Below, piece by piece: positions 17,116 through 26,058 of a stretch of DNA of 64,000 bases (positions are counted from its first letter, which is position 1; each line of letters starts with the position of its first letter). The notes under the pieces are model-generated. The model had not been told where the DNA came from. It ran no database searches and was given only the letters and a program-made list of their open reading frames with translations. This DNA comes from Symsagittifera roscoffensis (Eukaryota > Xenacoelomorpha > Acoela > Convolutidae), in NCBI RefSeq assembly GCF_963678635.1, contig NC_087063.1, positions 350,287 to 414,286 on the forward strand, given 5' to 3'. A program made the translations under genes and the position numbers.

Positions 17116-18012
17116 AGTGTCCTGATATAGGATCTCTTCTTCTTCGTTGTGGGGACTCTTAAACCACTGTACCGTGTACCACCACTTGAGCTCTAGTAAA
17201 AACAATTTCCCAAATACGCTATCTTAATGCCCAAAACCCAAATACTGATCCCCCTGCATTTATCTCCCTCTCGTTGTTTCAGGCTATTTGAAACCCTAAA
17301 TTCCTCGCAGGTATCTTGTGATCACCTGTTTGTTCGTATAACAACAACAAATATTCACCAAAACGTAAAAATTTAAACAGGAAAAGTTTCAAAAACAGAG
17401 AGATGAACCCACCTAAAATCCAAGGTTGACAGATGTCAACCTTTGTCCGAAAAAATGTCTGGTACCCGATTGCCACGCGTTTTCCACCCCCTGCTAGCGA
17501 TCTTATGGGGCATCACAAAAACTGTCTATGTCCTTTCCCCACTAGCGATCCGACCAGGGTACCTACCTTAACTCGATGTTAAATTTGGATATCCGCTTCT
17601 TATAACCAACGCGTGTAAGTATCAAATGTAACTAAATCGACGATGCCGAACAATTAGTTACTCTAACGTGTCCCCCCTTTTTACAATTTACAACCGCCTA
17701 CCTCTAACCTAACCAGCCCCCCTTCTAACCTCCCCCCTCTTTAGCCCCCCTCTTAAGCCGAAAAATCCCTTAAGCGCCGGGTGCTAAACCTCTCGAGAGA
17801 AAACCGTAGACCTGTTTCCAGGCCTGCTTGTGTAAAAACTTCCTCAAAACAATGGGGCTCCGCTTATCCAATTTTACACTTATCTCCTAAATGTAATGTG
17901 GATTTTAACGATACCCGTTTGCCCAACTTGAGAACACCCCTGTGCGTCCTCTTCTTGTTGTAGTGATCCCGTGCTGGTTGTCCCCTTGACGTGCACTGCA
18001 CTTGACACCAGC
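17116..18012. other. Leader of element A, no gene seen
   Basis: Non-coding, AT-rich to mixed, with C runs and stops in all frames. It lies between the PBS and gag of element A. I see no RNA gene or open frame worth reporting. Confidence 0.5.
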
Positions 18013-18203
18013 ACCACCTTCCCACTTGGCTGGTCACCTCTTCTAGTCAAGTTTCCTAGCGGTTCAGCTCAATCCCTCTGAACCACCTTCCCACTTGGCT
18101 GGTCAGCTCTTCCAGTCAAGTTTCCTAGCGGTTCAGCTCAATCCCTCTGAACCACTTTCCCACTCGGCTGGTCACCTCTTCCAGTCAAGTCTCCTAGTGG
18201 TCC
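18013..18203. repeat. 69-bp tandem repeat in the leader of element A
   Basis: Units start at 18013, 18082 and 18151 (accaccttcccacttggctg and close variants); the third is partial. Two units are almost identical. Confidence 0.9.
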
Positions 18204-18661
18204 GGCTAGGTTGCAAGCTATCTGAAAACCCTTTACAACGCCCCCCACTCGGGCACCTTATTGAAGTCACTGGTTTAGATTGCTAGATTGATCGAAACGA
18301 TCGGTCTTATAAAACAGTATGGGTATACTATTTAATTAATATAAAGGTTTGATCCAACTGATCTGGTATCAAAGTCACTGTCTTTTTGTTTTATGGTTTT
18401 TGTTCCTTTTTCTATAGCACAAGTACCTTTGTCTTTTTACTCGTGTTTTTTGTCCCCCTAGTTACCCCCCTTACTCGGTTAGCTAGGCCTCGTTCGGAGA
18501 GTGTACCAGGAAATTTTCTCAAGTTTTCTTAAATAGCTATCACGGTACAAACGGAAGGTTTACACGTTCCGTCTGAACCGTACCACCGGTACTCTAGAAT
18601 GGGCATGCAGCCCGGAGCTGTGTCAAGTGGGTTCGACTCCGTAGTCATGATGTCGTAAAAA

Positions 18662-18676
18662 CACCCAGGAGCGCCA
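18662..18676 (-). promoter_or_regulatory. Primer binding site of element A (tRNA-Asn-like)
   Basis: On the minus strand the 15 bases tggcgctcctgggtg follow the LTR after an 11-base spacer. They are complementary to a tRNA 3' end of the form cacccaggagcgcca, close to animal tRNA-Asn ends (cacccaggg.cgcca). The identical 15-mer occurs at the same place in element B. Confidence 0.75.
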
Positions 18677-18687
18677 TAAAAACACTA

Positions 18688-19045
18688 TGTAACAGTCGCC
18701 TACTTCGGTCACATATGAGGTTTAAGAAAAATAGGCCCTATAATCATTGGCTCAAGAGTCAGGGACACTATCTCTTGTGTTTTTCTACCTCAAAAACGGT
18801 CGGAGCCAATTCGATTCGCTTGCGACATGAGACTAGAACCCGTTACAGCTTAAAAGCTACTACCAAAATATCCCCCTACTCTAGAAAATAAGAACGCTGC
18901 CACATTTAGGTCTCGAAATACCCAAAATACACGAACGCCGTTAAAAACAGGGTCGGAACAATCCGTTAAGTTACTTTTTATTGGACAGTGGAACTTTGAT
19001 CCATTTCAGATGGATCAACCTAAAACTCGCCTTATCTCAACATAA
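18688..19045 (-). repeat. 5' LTR of element A (approximate right end)
   Basis: Begins on the plus strand with tgtaac next to the PBS, like the element B LTR. It shares with the B LTR the words aaaaacaggg and a catct/gatggatcaacc-type inverted segment in the same order. The outer end is uncertain because the 3' LTR is outside the window; about 350-400 bp is expected. Confidence 0.6.
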
Positions 19046-19199
19046 CAAACATAAAACACACTCGAGAAAACTAAATTTAGTACTCACATAGCAGCACGCT
19101 TGAGACACAGAGTAATTGAACTAATTAACGACTCCGGCATAAATATAATCAAATGTAACTCAAGAAGTTTTCTAATGACGAGTCCCAATCAAGGGAAGT

Positions 19200-20700
19200 A
19201 AGTTTTAACTCAAGAATATAGTTTTGACTCTAGACCATTGGGAGACTTCACTTGTCCACCTTTCCGTTGAAGGTTCACACTGGTCCAGTTGATTTTAGTT
19301 CTGCTCTCTTGTTCGTTTGTTCTCCTATATCAGATAGGACAGCCCTACTCTCCTTTTCTATGATAGAAATGGCAAAAAGCGATTTCCCACTGTATATATT
19401 TGACGACTTTCCCGCAATTGTTAATTCGGTCGTTCTGATTTTTCATTTTATGTTTTCAGTTGTCGCGAGAAAACTGAGCATGACAGGCTCCATTCAAAAT
19501 TTTGAAAAAAAAATTCACTCCAAAATCACGTATATTCGTGTTCCTCAAGGTCAAACTTCCAGATATGACCGACTGGCACAATCAGTCTCCGACGCGAAAA
19601 AAGAAAACAGACAAACAACACAAGATATGGTTAGAGCGGTTAAAAACCTGGACATTGAAAACACAGTGGCTGAAATCAAAGGAATCACAAAAATAATTTC
19701 TCCGCGACTCTTGCATTTAAAGGAAACAGTTCAAAATATCGAAAAAACTACTGGAGAAATTCACGCGGATCAAACTAGCTATGCTGAAAAAGCACGAGTC
19801 AACATAGACAACAATGATGGCAAAGCGTTCATCAAAACAGCGCAAAACACTTGGTCTCTAGAGGCGTCGTTCGTTGTTACAAAAATCAAAGATTTTTCCA
19901 CTGCTAAAGACTCTTCTGCTATAAAGACAACTCTGAACTGCAACTTTACACAGCGAAAATTCATTCATGTCATGAAGACTTCAGATGGCCGAATTATAGT
20001 TGAAACAGACAGCAAAGCAACTGCGGAGGAAATTACAACCAACTGGAATACCGATATGTTTGGTGGATCACAATGCCGCCTCACTCGAAAACCATCAAAT
20101 CTTGTACTAATCGCAAAAGGATTGCCGTTACCAAATGACATAAGTGCCACCGGAATTGAAGAAGAAAACCTACAAGCAGAGTTGAATTGCAAATTCGACG
20201 GCTGCGTCGTACAACGCATCCACAACTTCAAAAAGCAGCCTTTGAATTTACTAAAAATCATCATGCAGAACGGAGAACAGGCGAAGAAAGCGCTAACGGA
20301 AGGTGTATGCATCGGAAACCTCTGGTTGCAGGTCGAACTGGAACAACGCCCTCCAAGAGTTATACAGTGATATAAATGTTTGAAGTTTGGACATATTTCA
20401 GCAGCTTGCCGAGCAAAAAACTCTACGTGCAGTATTTGCTCTTTGGACGGTCATAATCACAAAAGTTGCGCAGAAAATGTCATTAGCAAATGCAAGAACT
20501 GTGGAGGAAGTCATGTGGCAGTATCAAGAGACTGTCCTTAGCGACAAGAAAAGCTGACCGCCTTGTGTATGAAGAAAGATATTCAACCGCCCAAATGGAT
20601 AAACCATGACGAATAACACCATATCCGATACAAATAAGTACAAAAATTGGAAACTTATGACAGTTAACATAAACGGACTTTCATCAAACTCTCAAGACGC
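19200..20700 (+). mobile_element. Jockey/I-type LINE, copy 1 (3' part lost)
   Basis: Contains ORF1 with zinc knuckles and the first 70 bases or so of ORF2, then stops abruptly at 20700 against an LTR. From about 19585 to 20700 it is almost identical to 21105-22218. The 5' end is not defined; no target duplication is seen. Confidence 0.75.
19252..20370 (+). pseudogene. LINE ORF1 nucleic-acid-binding protein, copy 1 (nonsense in zinc knuckle)
   Basis: 372 codons open; a plausible ATG is at 19369 (MAKSDF), with another at about 19480 (MTGSIQ). The conserved part is a coiled-coil region followed by an RRM-like or ORF1 core region (SNLVLIAKGLP, CVVQRIHNF). The frame ends with TGA exactly at the first Cys of the first CCHC knuckle, where copy 2 has TGC. 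Beyond the stop, the remaining knuckles are still readable in the same frame up to a TAG after RDCP. ORF1 proteins of this clade coat the LINE RNA. This copy would make a protein without its zinc knuckles. Confidence 0.75.
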
Positions 20701-21100
20701 TTAACATCTGAATTCATTCTACTAAGATGAGAAGCTAGGAGTTGGGGGATGAGGGTTGATCCATCTTCGATGGAGATGATGATTTCTATCTACTGAACAA
20801 AAACAATAATATTTCAATAAGTAGTAGTAGCCCTGTTTTTAGGAGTGACCTCGTGGTCTGGGGATACTGAGACCCAGCCATGAGCTCACTATTTCTGCAT
20901 GTAATTAAGTTAATTTGAGTGTTTTGACCGAAGCCGAAAGCAGTAACGTTTTTTGTCGACCCGATGTTAGAAAGACCACCGAAAGTACTGGCTTGGTAGA
21001 GACGGTGAAAAGCATGTAAAGCTCTGTTTAGACGTTAGCCAGTCGTCTTAGGATTTAGTTTTATTTTCCGTCGATATGTATCTTCCGGGCGAATGTTATA
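20701..21100 (+). repeat. Solo LTR of the element B family
   Basis: 400 bp, the reverse complement of the B 5' LTR at 48599-48997 with few differences (ttaacatctgaattcattct at its left end, gggcgaatgttata at its right end). It belongs to an insertion oriented opposite to element B. The flanks are two different positions of the same LINE, and no target-site duplication is seen. Confidence 0.9.
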
Positions 21101-21146
21101 ATCAGTCTCCGACGCGACAAAAGAAAACAGACAAACAACACAAGAT

Positions 21147-22022
21147 ATGGTTAGAGCGGTCAAAAACCTGGACATTGAAAACGCAGTGGCTGAAATAAAA
21201 AAAATCACAAAAATAATTTCTCCGCGACTCTTGCATTTACAGGAAACAGTTCAAAATATCGAAAAAACTGCTGGAGAAATTCGCGCGGATCAAACTAGCT
21301 ATGCTGAAAAAGCACGAGTCAACATAGACAACAATGATGGCAAAGCGTTCATCAAAACAGCGCAAAACACTTGGTCTCTAGAGGCGTCGTTCGTTGTTAC
21401 AAAAATCAAAGATTTTTCCACTGCTAAAGACTCTTCTGCTATAAAGACAACTCTGAACTGCAACTTTACACAGCGAAAATTCATTCATGTCATGAAGACT
21501 TCAGATGGCCGAATTATAGTTGAAACAGACAGCAAAGCAACTGCGGAGGAAATTACAACCAACTGGAATACCGATATGTTTGGTGGATCACAATGCCGCC
21601 TCACTCGAAAACCATCAAATCTTGTACTAATCGCAAAAGGATTGCCGTTACCAAATGACATAAGTGCCACCGGAATTGAAGAAGAAAACCTACAAGCAGA
21701 GTTGAATTGCAAATTCGACGGCTGCGTCGTACAACGCATCCACAACTTCAAAAAGCAGCCTTTGAATTTACTAAAAATCATCATGCAGAACGGAGAACAG
21801 GCGAAGAAAGCGCTAACGGAAGGTGTATGCATCGGAAACCTCTGGTTGCAGGTCGAACTGGAACAACGCCCTCCAAGAGTTATACAGTGCTATAAATGTT
21901 TGAAGTTTGGACATATTTCAGCAGCGTGCCGAGCAAAAACCTCTAGGTGCAGTATTTGCTCTTTGGACGGTCATAATCACAAAAGTTGCGCAGAAAATGC
22001 CATTAGCAAATGCAAGAACTAA
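21147..22022 (+). pseudogene. LINE ORF1 protein, copy 2 (nonsense in third zinc knuckle)
   Basis: 291 codons, starting at ATG (MVRAVKN) but missing the N-terminal part seen in copy 1. It includes two intact CCHC knuckles, CYKCLKFGHISAAC and CSICSLDGHNHKSC. The frame ends in TAA within the third knuckle (CKN then stop), where copy 1 has TGT for Cys; the downstream knuckle residues remain readable. ORF1 binds the element RNA. The stop would remove only the third knuckle. Confidence 0.8.
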
Positions 22023-22125
22023 GGAGGGGGTCATGTGGCAGTATCAAGAGACTGTCCTTTGCGACAAGAAAAGCTGACCGCCTTGTGTATGAAAAAAGAT
22101 ATTCAACCGCCCAAATGGATAAACC

Positions 22126-22782
22126 ATGACGAATAACACCATATCCGATACAAATAAGTACAAAAATTGGAAACTTATGACAGTTAACATAAACGGACTT
22201 TCATCAAACTCTCAAGACGCTCTTCACTACTATTTGACGAATAATAATGCTCTTATATCGTGCATCACAGAAATCAAGCGACTAGAAAGTGAGAAATATG
22301 ACATACCCGGATATACGACCCTTGCTAGTAACTCGTCAACGAATCCTCGGAAAAGTGGAGGAGTCGCACTTATCCTTCATAACAGAACCAGTCCTTCAGC
22401 AGTAAACCAATTCCAAAGTGGTGATACAGACATTTTATGGGCTTACACCATAATAGACAACAGAACTGCTATGATTGGCGGATTATACACCCGCCCGAAC
22501 GACAGAATTGGGTTCGCAAAAGCACTGGAAAACATAGAGACCGCACTGATATATGCGGCTAAACAAGGTATTCAGGACATCGTAATTATGGGCGACTTCA
22601 ACGCACGACATTTTGCTTGGGGAGACAAAATGTGCAATGCAAACGGCGAGGATCTGCTTGCTTTCCAACAGAAACACTGTCTGTTTAATCTAAATGAAGG
22701 GGAGCCAACATTTTTCTGCACTGGAGGAGGCCAAAGCGTTATCGACCACATTTTGTGTTCAAAGTCGATGATTAACCGATCA
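22126..22782 (+). CDS. LINE ORF2 endonuclease (APE-type), 3' part in gap
   Basis: Starts with ATG (MTNNTI) about 100 bases after ORF1. It is an apurinic-endonuclease-type domain of Jockey/I LINEs: VNINGL, CITEIKR, GGVALIL, IMGDFNARHFAWGD and SVIDHILCS give the Asn, Glu, Asp-x-Asn and Asp-His residues of the active site. It nicks target DNA to prime reverse transcription. After about 219 residues the reading frame enters the N gap, so the RT cannot be judged. Confidence 0.85.
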
Positions 22783-22982
22783 NNNNNNNNNNNNNNNNNN
22801 NNNNNNNNNNNNNNNNNNNNNNNNNNNNNNNNNNNNNNNNNNNNNNNNNNNNNNNNNNNNNNNNNNNNNNNNNNNNNNNNNNNNNNNNNNNNNNNNNNNN
22901 NNNNNNNNNNNNNNNNNNNNNNNNNNNNNNNNNNNNNNNNNNNNNNNNNNNNNNNNNNNNNNNNNNNNNNNNNNNNNNNNNN
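22783..22982. other. Assembly gap (200 N)
   Basis: Exactly 200 N, which looks like a placeholder of unknown true size. It joins a plus-strand LINE to the 3' block of minus-strand element B, so the junction and the 3' LTR of B are not known. Confidence 0.99.
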
Positions 22983-23331
22983 GTGTACTACCGTCCACTG
23001 CTGATATGAGGTTCAGGTGCAGCACCGACCTCCTATATGCCTCCACCTTAACGTCAGGGAACGCAAACGTGACTGCTGGTCCATAGATCACTGTCACAAA
23101 CTCCGTGACTCCTCTGATCAGCGCTAAGGGATCGGTTCTCATAGCCAAGCTCAGATCGGTTAACAGGGGCATGCCTCCAACATGTCGTCTAACATCTTCC
23201 TCTCTTTCAATAGTCTCGTCTTCTCCCGTTCCAAAGCGATTTTGTTGTAAGAGATATTGGATAAGAGTGTGTCTCAGGTCTCTTATCTTATTCCACGAGT
23301 CCGTGGACTTCTTCATATCTAAGTTCCTCAC
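22983..23331 (-). CDS. Conserved C-terminal domain of element B second polyprotein, cut by gap
   Basis: About 116 codons before the gap. VGGMPLLTDLSLAMRTDPLA, VIYGPAVTFAF and LNLISAVDGST match residues about 215-275 of the A frame 2277-3587. It continues the B frame 23288-25159 after a frameshift at a (CT)n run near 23330-23345, where slippage or sequencing error is easy. Function unknown; conservation between divergent copies is the only evidence that it matters. Confidence 0.6.
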
Positions 23332-25159
23332 TCTCTCTCTCTCTCATCTGCTCTGGACAACGTGTCAATTTCATTAGTCCTCCCAAGTTTCCGTGGGTAA
23401 TCGCAATCAATGTCAGAAGTCCATCTAACCGCAGGTTCTGAATTCCTTCGATGAGTAGCATCGCCGGTCCTTTCACGAAACTCTCTGCTCCAAATGTCAC
23501 GAACAAGGCTATTAGTTCCACTATTGACACTTCCACTACTGCTTGGAGGAATTCTTTTATCAAGTAATGCGAGACTTTCGGGTGGACTTTTGCCAAGAAG
23601 GACGCGGTCCATCCGGCTCCCAACCTTTCCAGCATGCTGTCTGTCCGTTCAAAGCCCTCCTGTCCCTTCACTTCCTGGGTCCAGAAGGTTTCCAGAGTAA
23701 TCAGACACATTCTGTTCACGAATTCAGCGGTCTTTTCTCCGGCATTTTCCGCCAGGTTCACCTCCATCAACAAGTAGGCATGTATCTTTGTGATCATCAC
23801 AGGGCCTTGCTCAAAAGCGTCTGCACCCAATGCCGCTACTCTAGGATTCAGGTGTAGCCACTGGTTGGCTTCCGGCTTGGTTCTCAAAACCATCACCTCC
23901 AAATGAGCTCTCGTCTCTAGTGAATTTTTCCTTCTCGTGTTTTCACCTATCACTTCCATTGCTCGGAACCATAAGTCGTTGGACATCGCCGCGATCACTC
24001 GATGGTCGTCGTCTATTCCCGGTTTCAGTTTGAGCTGTCGACTGAAATTGGACAGTTCCAACCCCAGCACCTCGTCCAACACTAACATGTGTAGCGCATG
24101 GTCCTTGAATCCTCTCATCGCGTTTGAGATATCTGACCACACTGCAGGTAGTTCAGCCTTGAGCGGCCTCAGGTTCTCCATCTCTATCATGCGATTCGGG
24201 GCTGATTTGATCACATCATATTTTCTTTCCGAAAGCAAGGTCACAATCGCATACACAAATTTCAGTCCATCCGGGAGATGTGCATACCCCGGAGACAACG
24301 CGAATACTATTCTCGGTGTCACTTTGGTGAACGACCCCTCCTTCGTCGCATCCACCACTTCACCCATCGACTCAAGGATATCTTTTATCGCTGGCCACAC
24401 AGCGTTCTCTGCCGTTGTAGGATCTCTGAGTTTGCTCAGAAAACCTCTACTGTGTAGATGGTCAATGATGCCAGCGAACACGATCGTAATTGGGTTCATG
24501 TCCGTCTGCCTTTGTACCCCTATAGCCAGAGATATCGATTGCAGTAGGTCGAGGTCGACCGCTGCCAACATTATGACGTCCGGCCAAAACAGAGACTTGG
24601 AGGTGTACACGAACTCTGAATTCGCTACTATCATAATCTTGGCTATCCTCATTTCTGCTTTGTCATAGGCGGCGAAGATGGTCTCATCTTTCTTTATCGC
24701 TTTCAATCCGCCGTATCTTTGGACATCACCATCTTGATTCACTAGTTTTGGGTATATTCTCTCCTTCACATGACCAGGGGGTGAGCTTACTTGCCTGAAC
24801 ATCTTCACATGTTGTCCGATCGGCACCCTTGTCACTAGAAATCTTCCAGGTCTCTCTTCTCGATTCCCTTCATCATGATTCAATCTCACGTCTTGCAATG
24901 GTCTCGCGTTCACTGGTCCCATTGTGTTGTTAGAGGGCAGTCTCTCTAGGTCAGCAAATCTCAAGGCCACGGTGGAGCTGAAATTTATGCTAGCGGCTAT
25001 CAACCAGTCTACGCCGGTTATCGAGTACAATCTGCTGACGGATAGCGTCGCTCCATTCAGCATCCTCCTTGCATCTTCGATGAAGCTTAGCCTCTGGAGA
25101 TCCAGCTTCATTAGTTCGTCTTTGTATACATGCCAGGAGACGGTATGGGTCTTGACCAC
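23288..25159 (-). CDS. Large unknown protein of element B 3' block (second Rossmann-like domain)
   Basis: 623 codons, the least broken version of this region. Residues about 95-110 (NTMGPVNARPLQDV) and 160-420 match element A frames 4397-5164 and 3645-4448. Motifs in order: KIMIVANSEF, ITIVFAGIIDHLHSRGFL, RIVFALSPGYAHLP, SAPNRMIE, LVLDEVLGLELSNFSRQLKLKPGIDDDH. The strand-NSEF and strand-GIID words sit where SGNH blocks I and III would be, but lack Ser/Asn in the right places, so an enzymatic role is doubtful. Residues about 425-600 match A 2277-3587. No signal peptide or clear membrane helix. It overlaps the SGNH frame by about 50 bases in another frame. Confidence 0.65.
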   Translation of the reverse strand: MVKTHTVSWHVYKDELMKLDLQRLSFIEDARRMLNGATLSVSRLYSITGVDWLIAASINFSSTVALRFADLERLPSNNTMGPVNARPLQDVRLNHDEGNREERPGRFLVTRVPIGQHVKMFRQVSSPPGHVKERIYPKLVNQDGDVQRYGGLKAIKKDETIFAAYDKAEMRIAKIMIVANSEFVYTSKSLFWPDVIMLAAVDLDLLQSISLAIGVQRQTDMNPITIVFAGIIDHLHSRGFLSKLRDPTTAENAVWPAIKDILESMGEVVDATKEGSFTKVTPRIVFALSPGYAHLPDGLKFVYAIVTLLSERKYDVIKSAPNRMIEMENLRPLKAELPAVWSDISNAMRGFKDHALHMLVLDEVLGLELSNFSRQLKLKPGIDDDHRVIAAMSNDLWFRAMEVIGENTRRKNSLETRAHLEVMVLRTKPEANQWLHLNPRVAALGADAFEQGPVMITKIHAYLLMEVNLAENAGEKTAEFVNRMCLITLETFWTQEVKGQEGFERTDSMLERLGAGWTASFLAKVHPKVSHYLIKEFLQAVVEVSIVELIALFVTFGAESFVKGPAMLLIEGIQNLRLDGLLTLIAITHGNLGGLMKLTRCPEQMRERESEELRYEEVHGLVE

Positions 25160-25995
25160 ATCAACGAGCCTCTGCCCGGGCGTCTCTCCTCTCGACTGGT
25201 ACTTGTCGTCTCCGATCTCGTGTCCGATCTAGACGTGCTGGTTGTCTCTTCGATTGGGTTGACAGGTCCTATTCTTCTCCTAAGATGGATGGTCCTCCTC
25301 ATCGGCGCTTCTCCCAATCGATCCTGTACGTCTGTCCTCTGACCTGGTTCGCTGGAGCTCTGTTGTCTATAATTCGTGACGGCCGGGACCGTCCCCAAGC
25401 GTGTTTCCAGGCTAGGAGGCACAAAGGTAGTAATCACCGCGTCACTCGCTGTTCCTTCTTCCTTCAGCACTCCTGTATCAAAGAGTTCCGCCTCTAGTTC
25501 GTCCAACCGCTCTTGGAAGACTCGATTCAACCAAGCCTGTCCTTCGATACTATCGAAGTGGATGCCGTCCGTGGTCAGTCTGGCCTGATCCATAGCTCTC
25601 AACTCATGTTCGATGTCCATGAGGATCATTCTTCCGGCATTCCGACTTGCGAAATTCCTCAAGATGATATTCCACCTGACGACTCCTTCGTTGTGCCTTC
25701 TTCCTGCTGCTGTCAAGCTCCTCGTGTTCATTGGCACAGTGCAAACGGTCAGTACCGCGCAATTGAATTTCTGCCAGAGGGTAGTAAGCAAACACACCAT
25801 CATTGATTCCCATAGTGCTTCCTGCTCATCTGAACCTCTGGAGATGTCATTCATCCCGACCAGGATCATCACAATGGGGATCCTCCCTGGATTCATCAGT
25901 TCCACCATTCGATTTAACTGGGCTATCGTCGCGCCTCCAAAGGCCATCACCGTGGTGACCCACGAGGTCCTCAAATTTGATAGTACTCTGACCAA
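25111..25995 (-). CDS. SGNH/GDSL hydrolase-like domain (element B), all motifs in one frame
   Basis: 294 codons shown; the frame is open further upstream to about 26060, where it holds block I, SHLILGDSLVRVL, with the nucleophile Ser. Then come a glycine motif (AFGGATI, about 18-24), block III VGMNDISRG (Gly47-Asp50, with the oxyanion Asn) and block V TDGIHFDS (Asp143 and His146). All catalytic residues of an SGNH hydrolase are thus present, unlike element A, where the domain is split by indels. A Ser/Arg/Thr-rich linker follows. The frame begins inside the end of the coiled-coil frame, out of phase with it. Substrate unknown; such enzymes cut esters or acetyl groups. Confidence 0.75.
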   Translation of the reverse strand: MVRVLSNLRTSWVTTVMAFGGATIAQLNRMVELMNPGRIPIVMILVGMNDISRGSDEQEALWESMMVCLLTTLWQKFNCAVLTVCTVPMNTRSLTAAGRRHNEGVVRWNIILRNFASRNAGRMILMDIEHELRAMDQARLTTDGIHFDSIEGQAWLNRVFQERLDELEAELFDTGVLKEEGTASDAVITTFVPPSLETRLGTVPAVTNYRQQSSSEPGQRTDVQDRLGEAPMRRTIHLRRRIGPVNPIEETTSTSRSDTRSETTSTSREERRPGRGSLMWSRPIPSPGMYTKTN

Positions 25996-26058
25996 GCTGT
26001 CTCCCAGTATCAGATGAGATGTCCCCAGTGGCGGTAGCTGCAGGTTTACTGCCGGGCT

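Larger units (their letters stand above)
1..19045 (-). mobile_element. Element A: giant Ty3/gypsy-like LTR retrotransposon, truncated by window edge
   Basis: Read on the minus strand the order is LTR (18688-19045), primer binding site, repeat-rich leader, gag, protease, RT, RNase H, integrase, macro-like frame, a 500-base spacer with 20-bp repeats, then about 7 kb of further frames all on the same strand. RT (YVDD), DTGA protease and the HHCC and D,D residues of integrase identify a Ty3/gypsy-type element. The 3' block is not a normal part of gypsy elements, but element B carries the same block in the same order, so it belongs to the family. No 3' LTR is seen; the element continues beyond base 1. 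Many frameshifts and stops make this copy inactive as assembled. The right boundary of the LTR is approximate. Confidence 0.85.
21101..22782 (+). mobile_element. Jockey/I-type LINE, copy 2 (cut by assembly gap)
   Basis: Starts abruptly inside ORF1 at the equivalent of base 19581 of copy 1, continues through ORF1 and into the endonuclease of ORF2, and is lost in the 200-N gap. Its RT is not in the window. Confidence 0.8.

Noticed and set aside
16555-17130. Several overlapping frames on both strands (Ser-Gln-Asp-His-Cys-Pro-Lys type repeats, Leu-Gly-Thr type repeats)
   Set aside because: They are translations of the 14-bp array, whose unit length gives open frames in several phases. No start context and no homologue pattern.
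18625-18645. tRNA-like B box (gggttcgactcc) near the PBS of element A
   Set aside because: No A box or cloverleaf can be folded around it, and element B lacks it.
19779-20312. Minus-strand frames of 61 and 115 codons in LINE ORF1, repeated at 21299-21832
   Set aside because: Antisense shadows of ORF1; they are identical because the LINE copies are.
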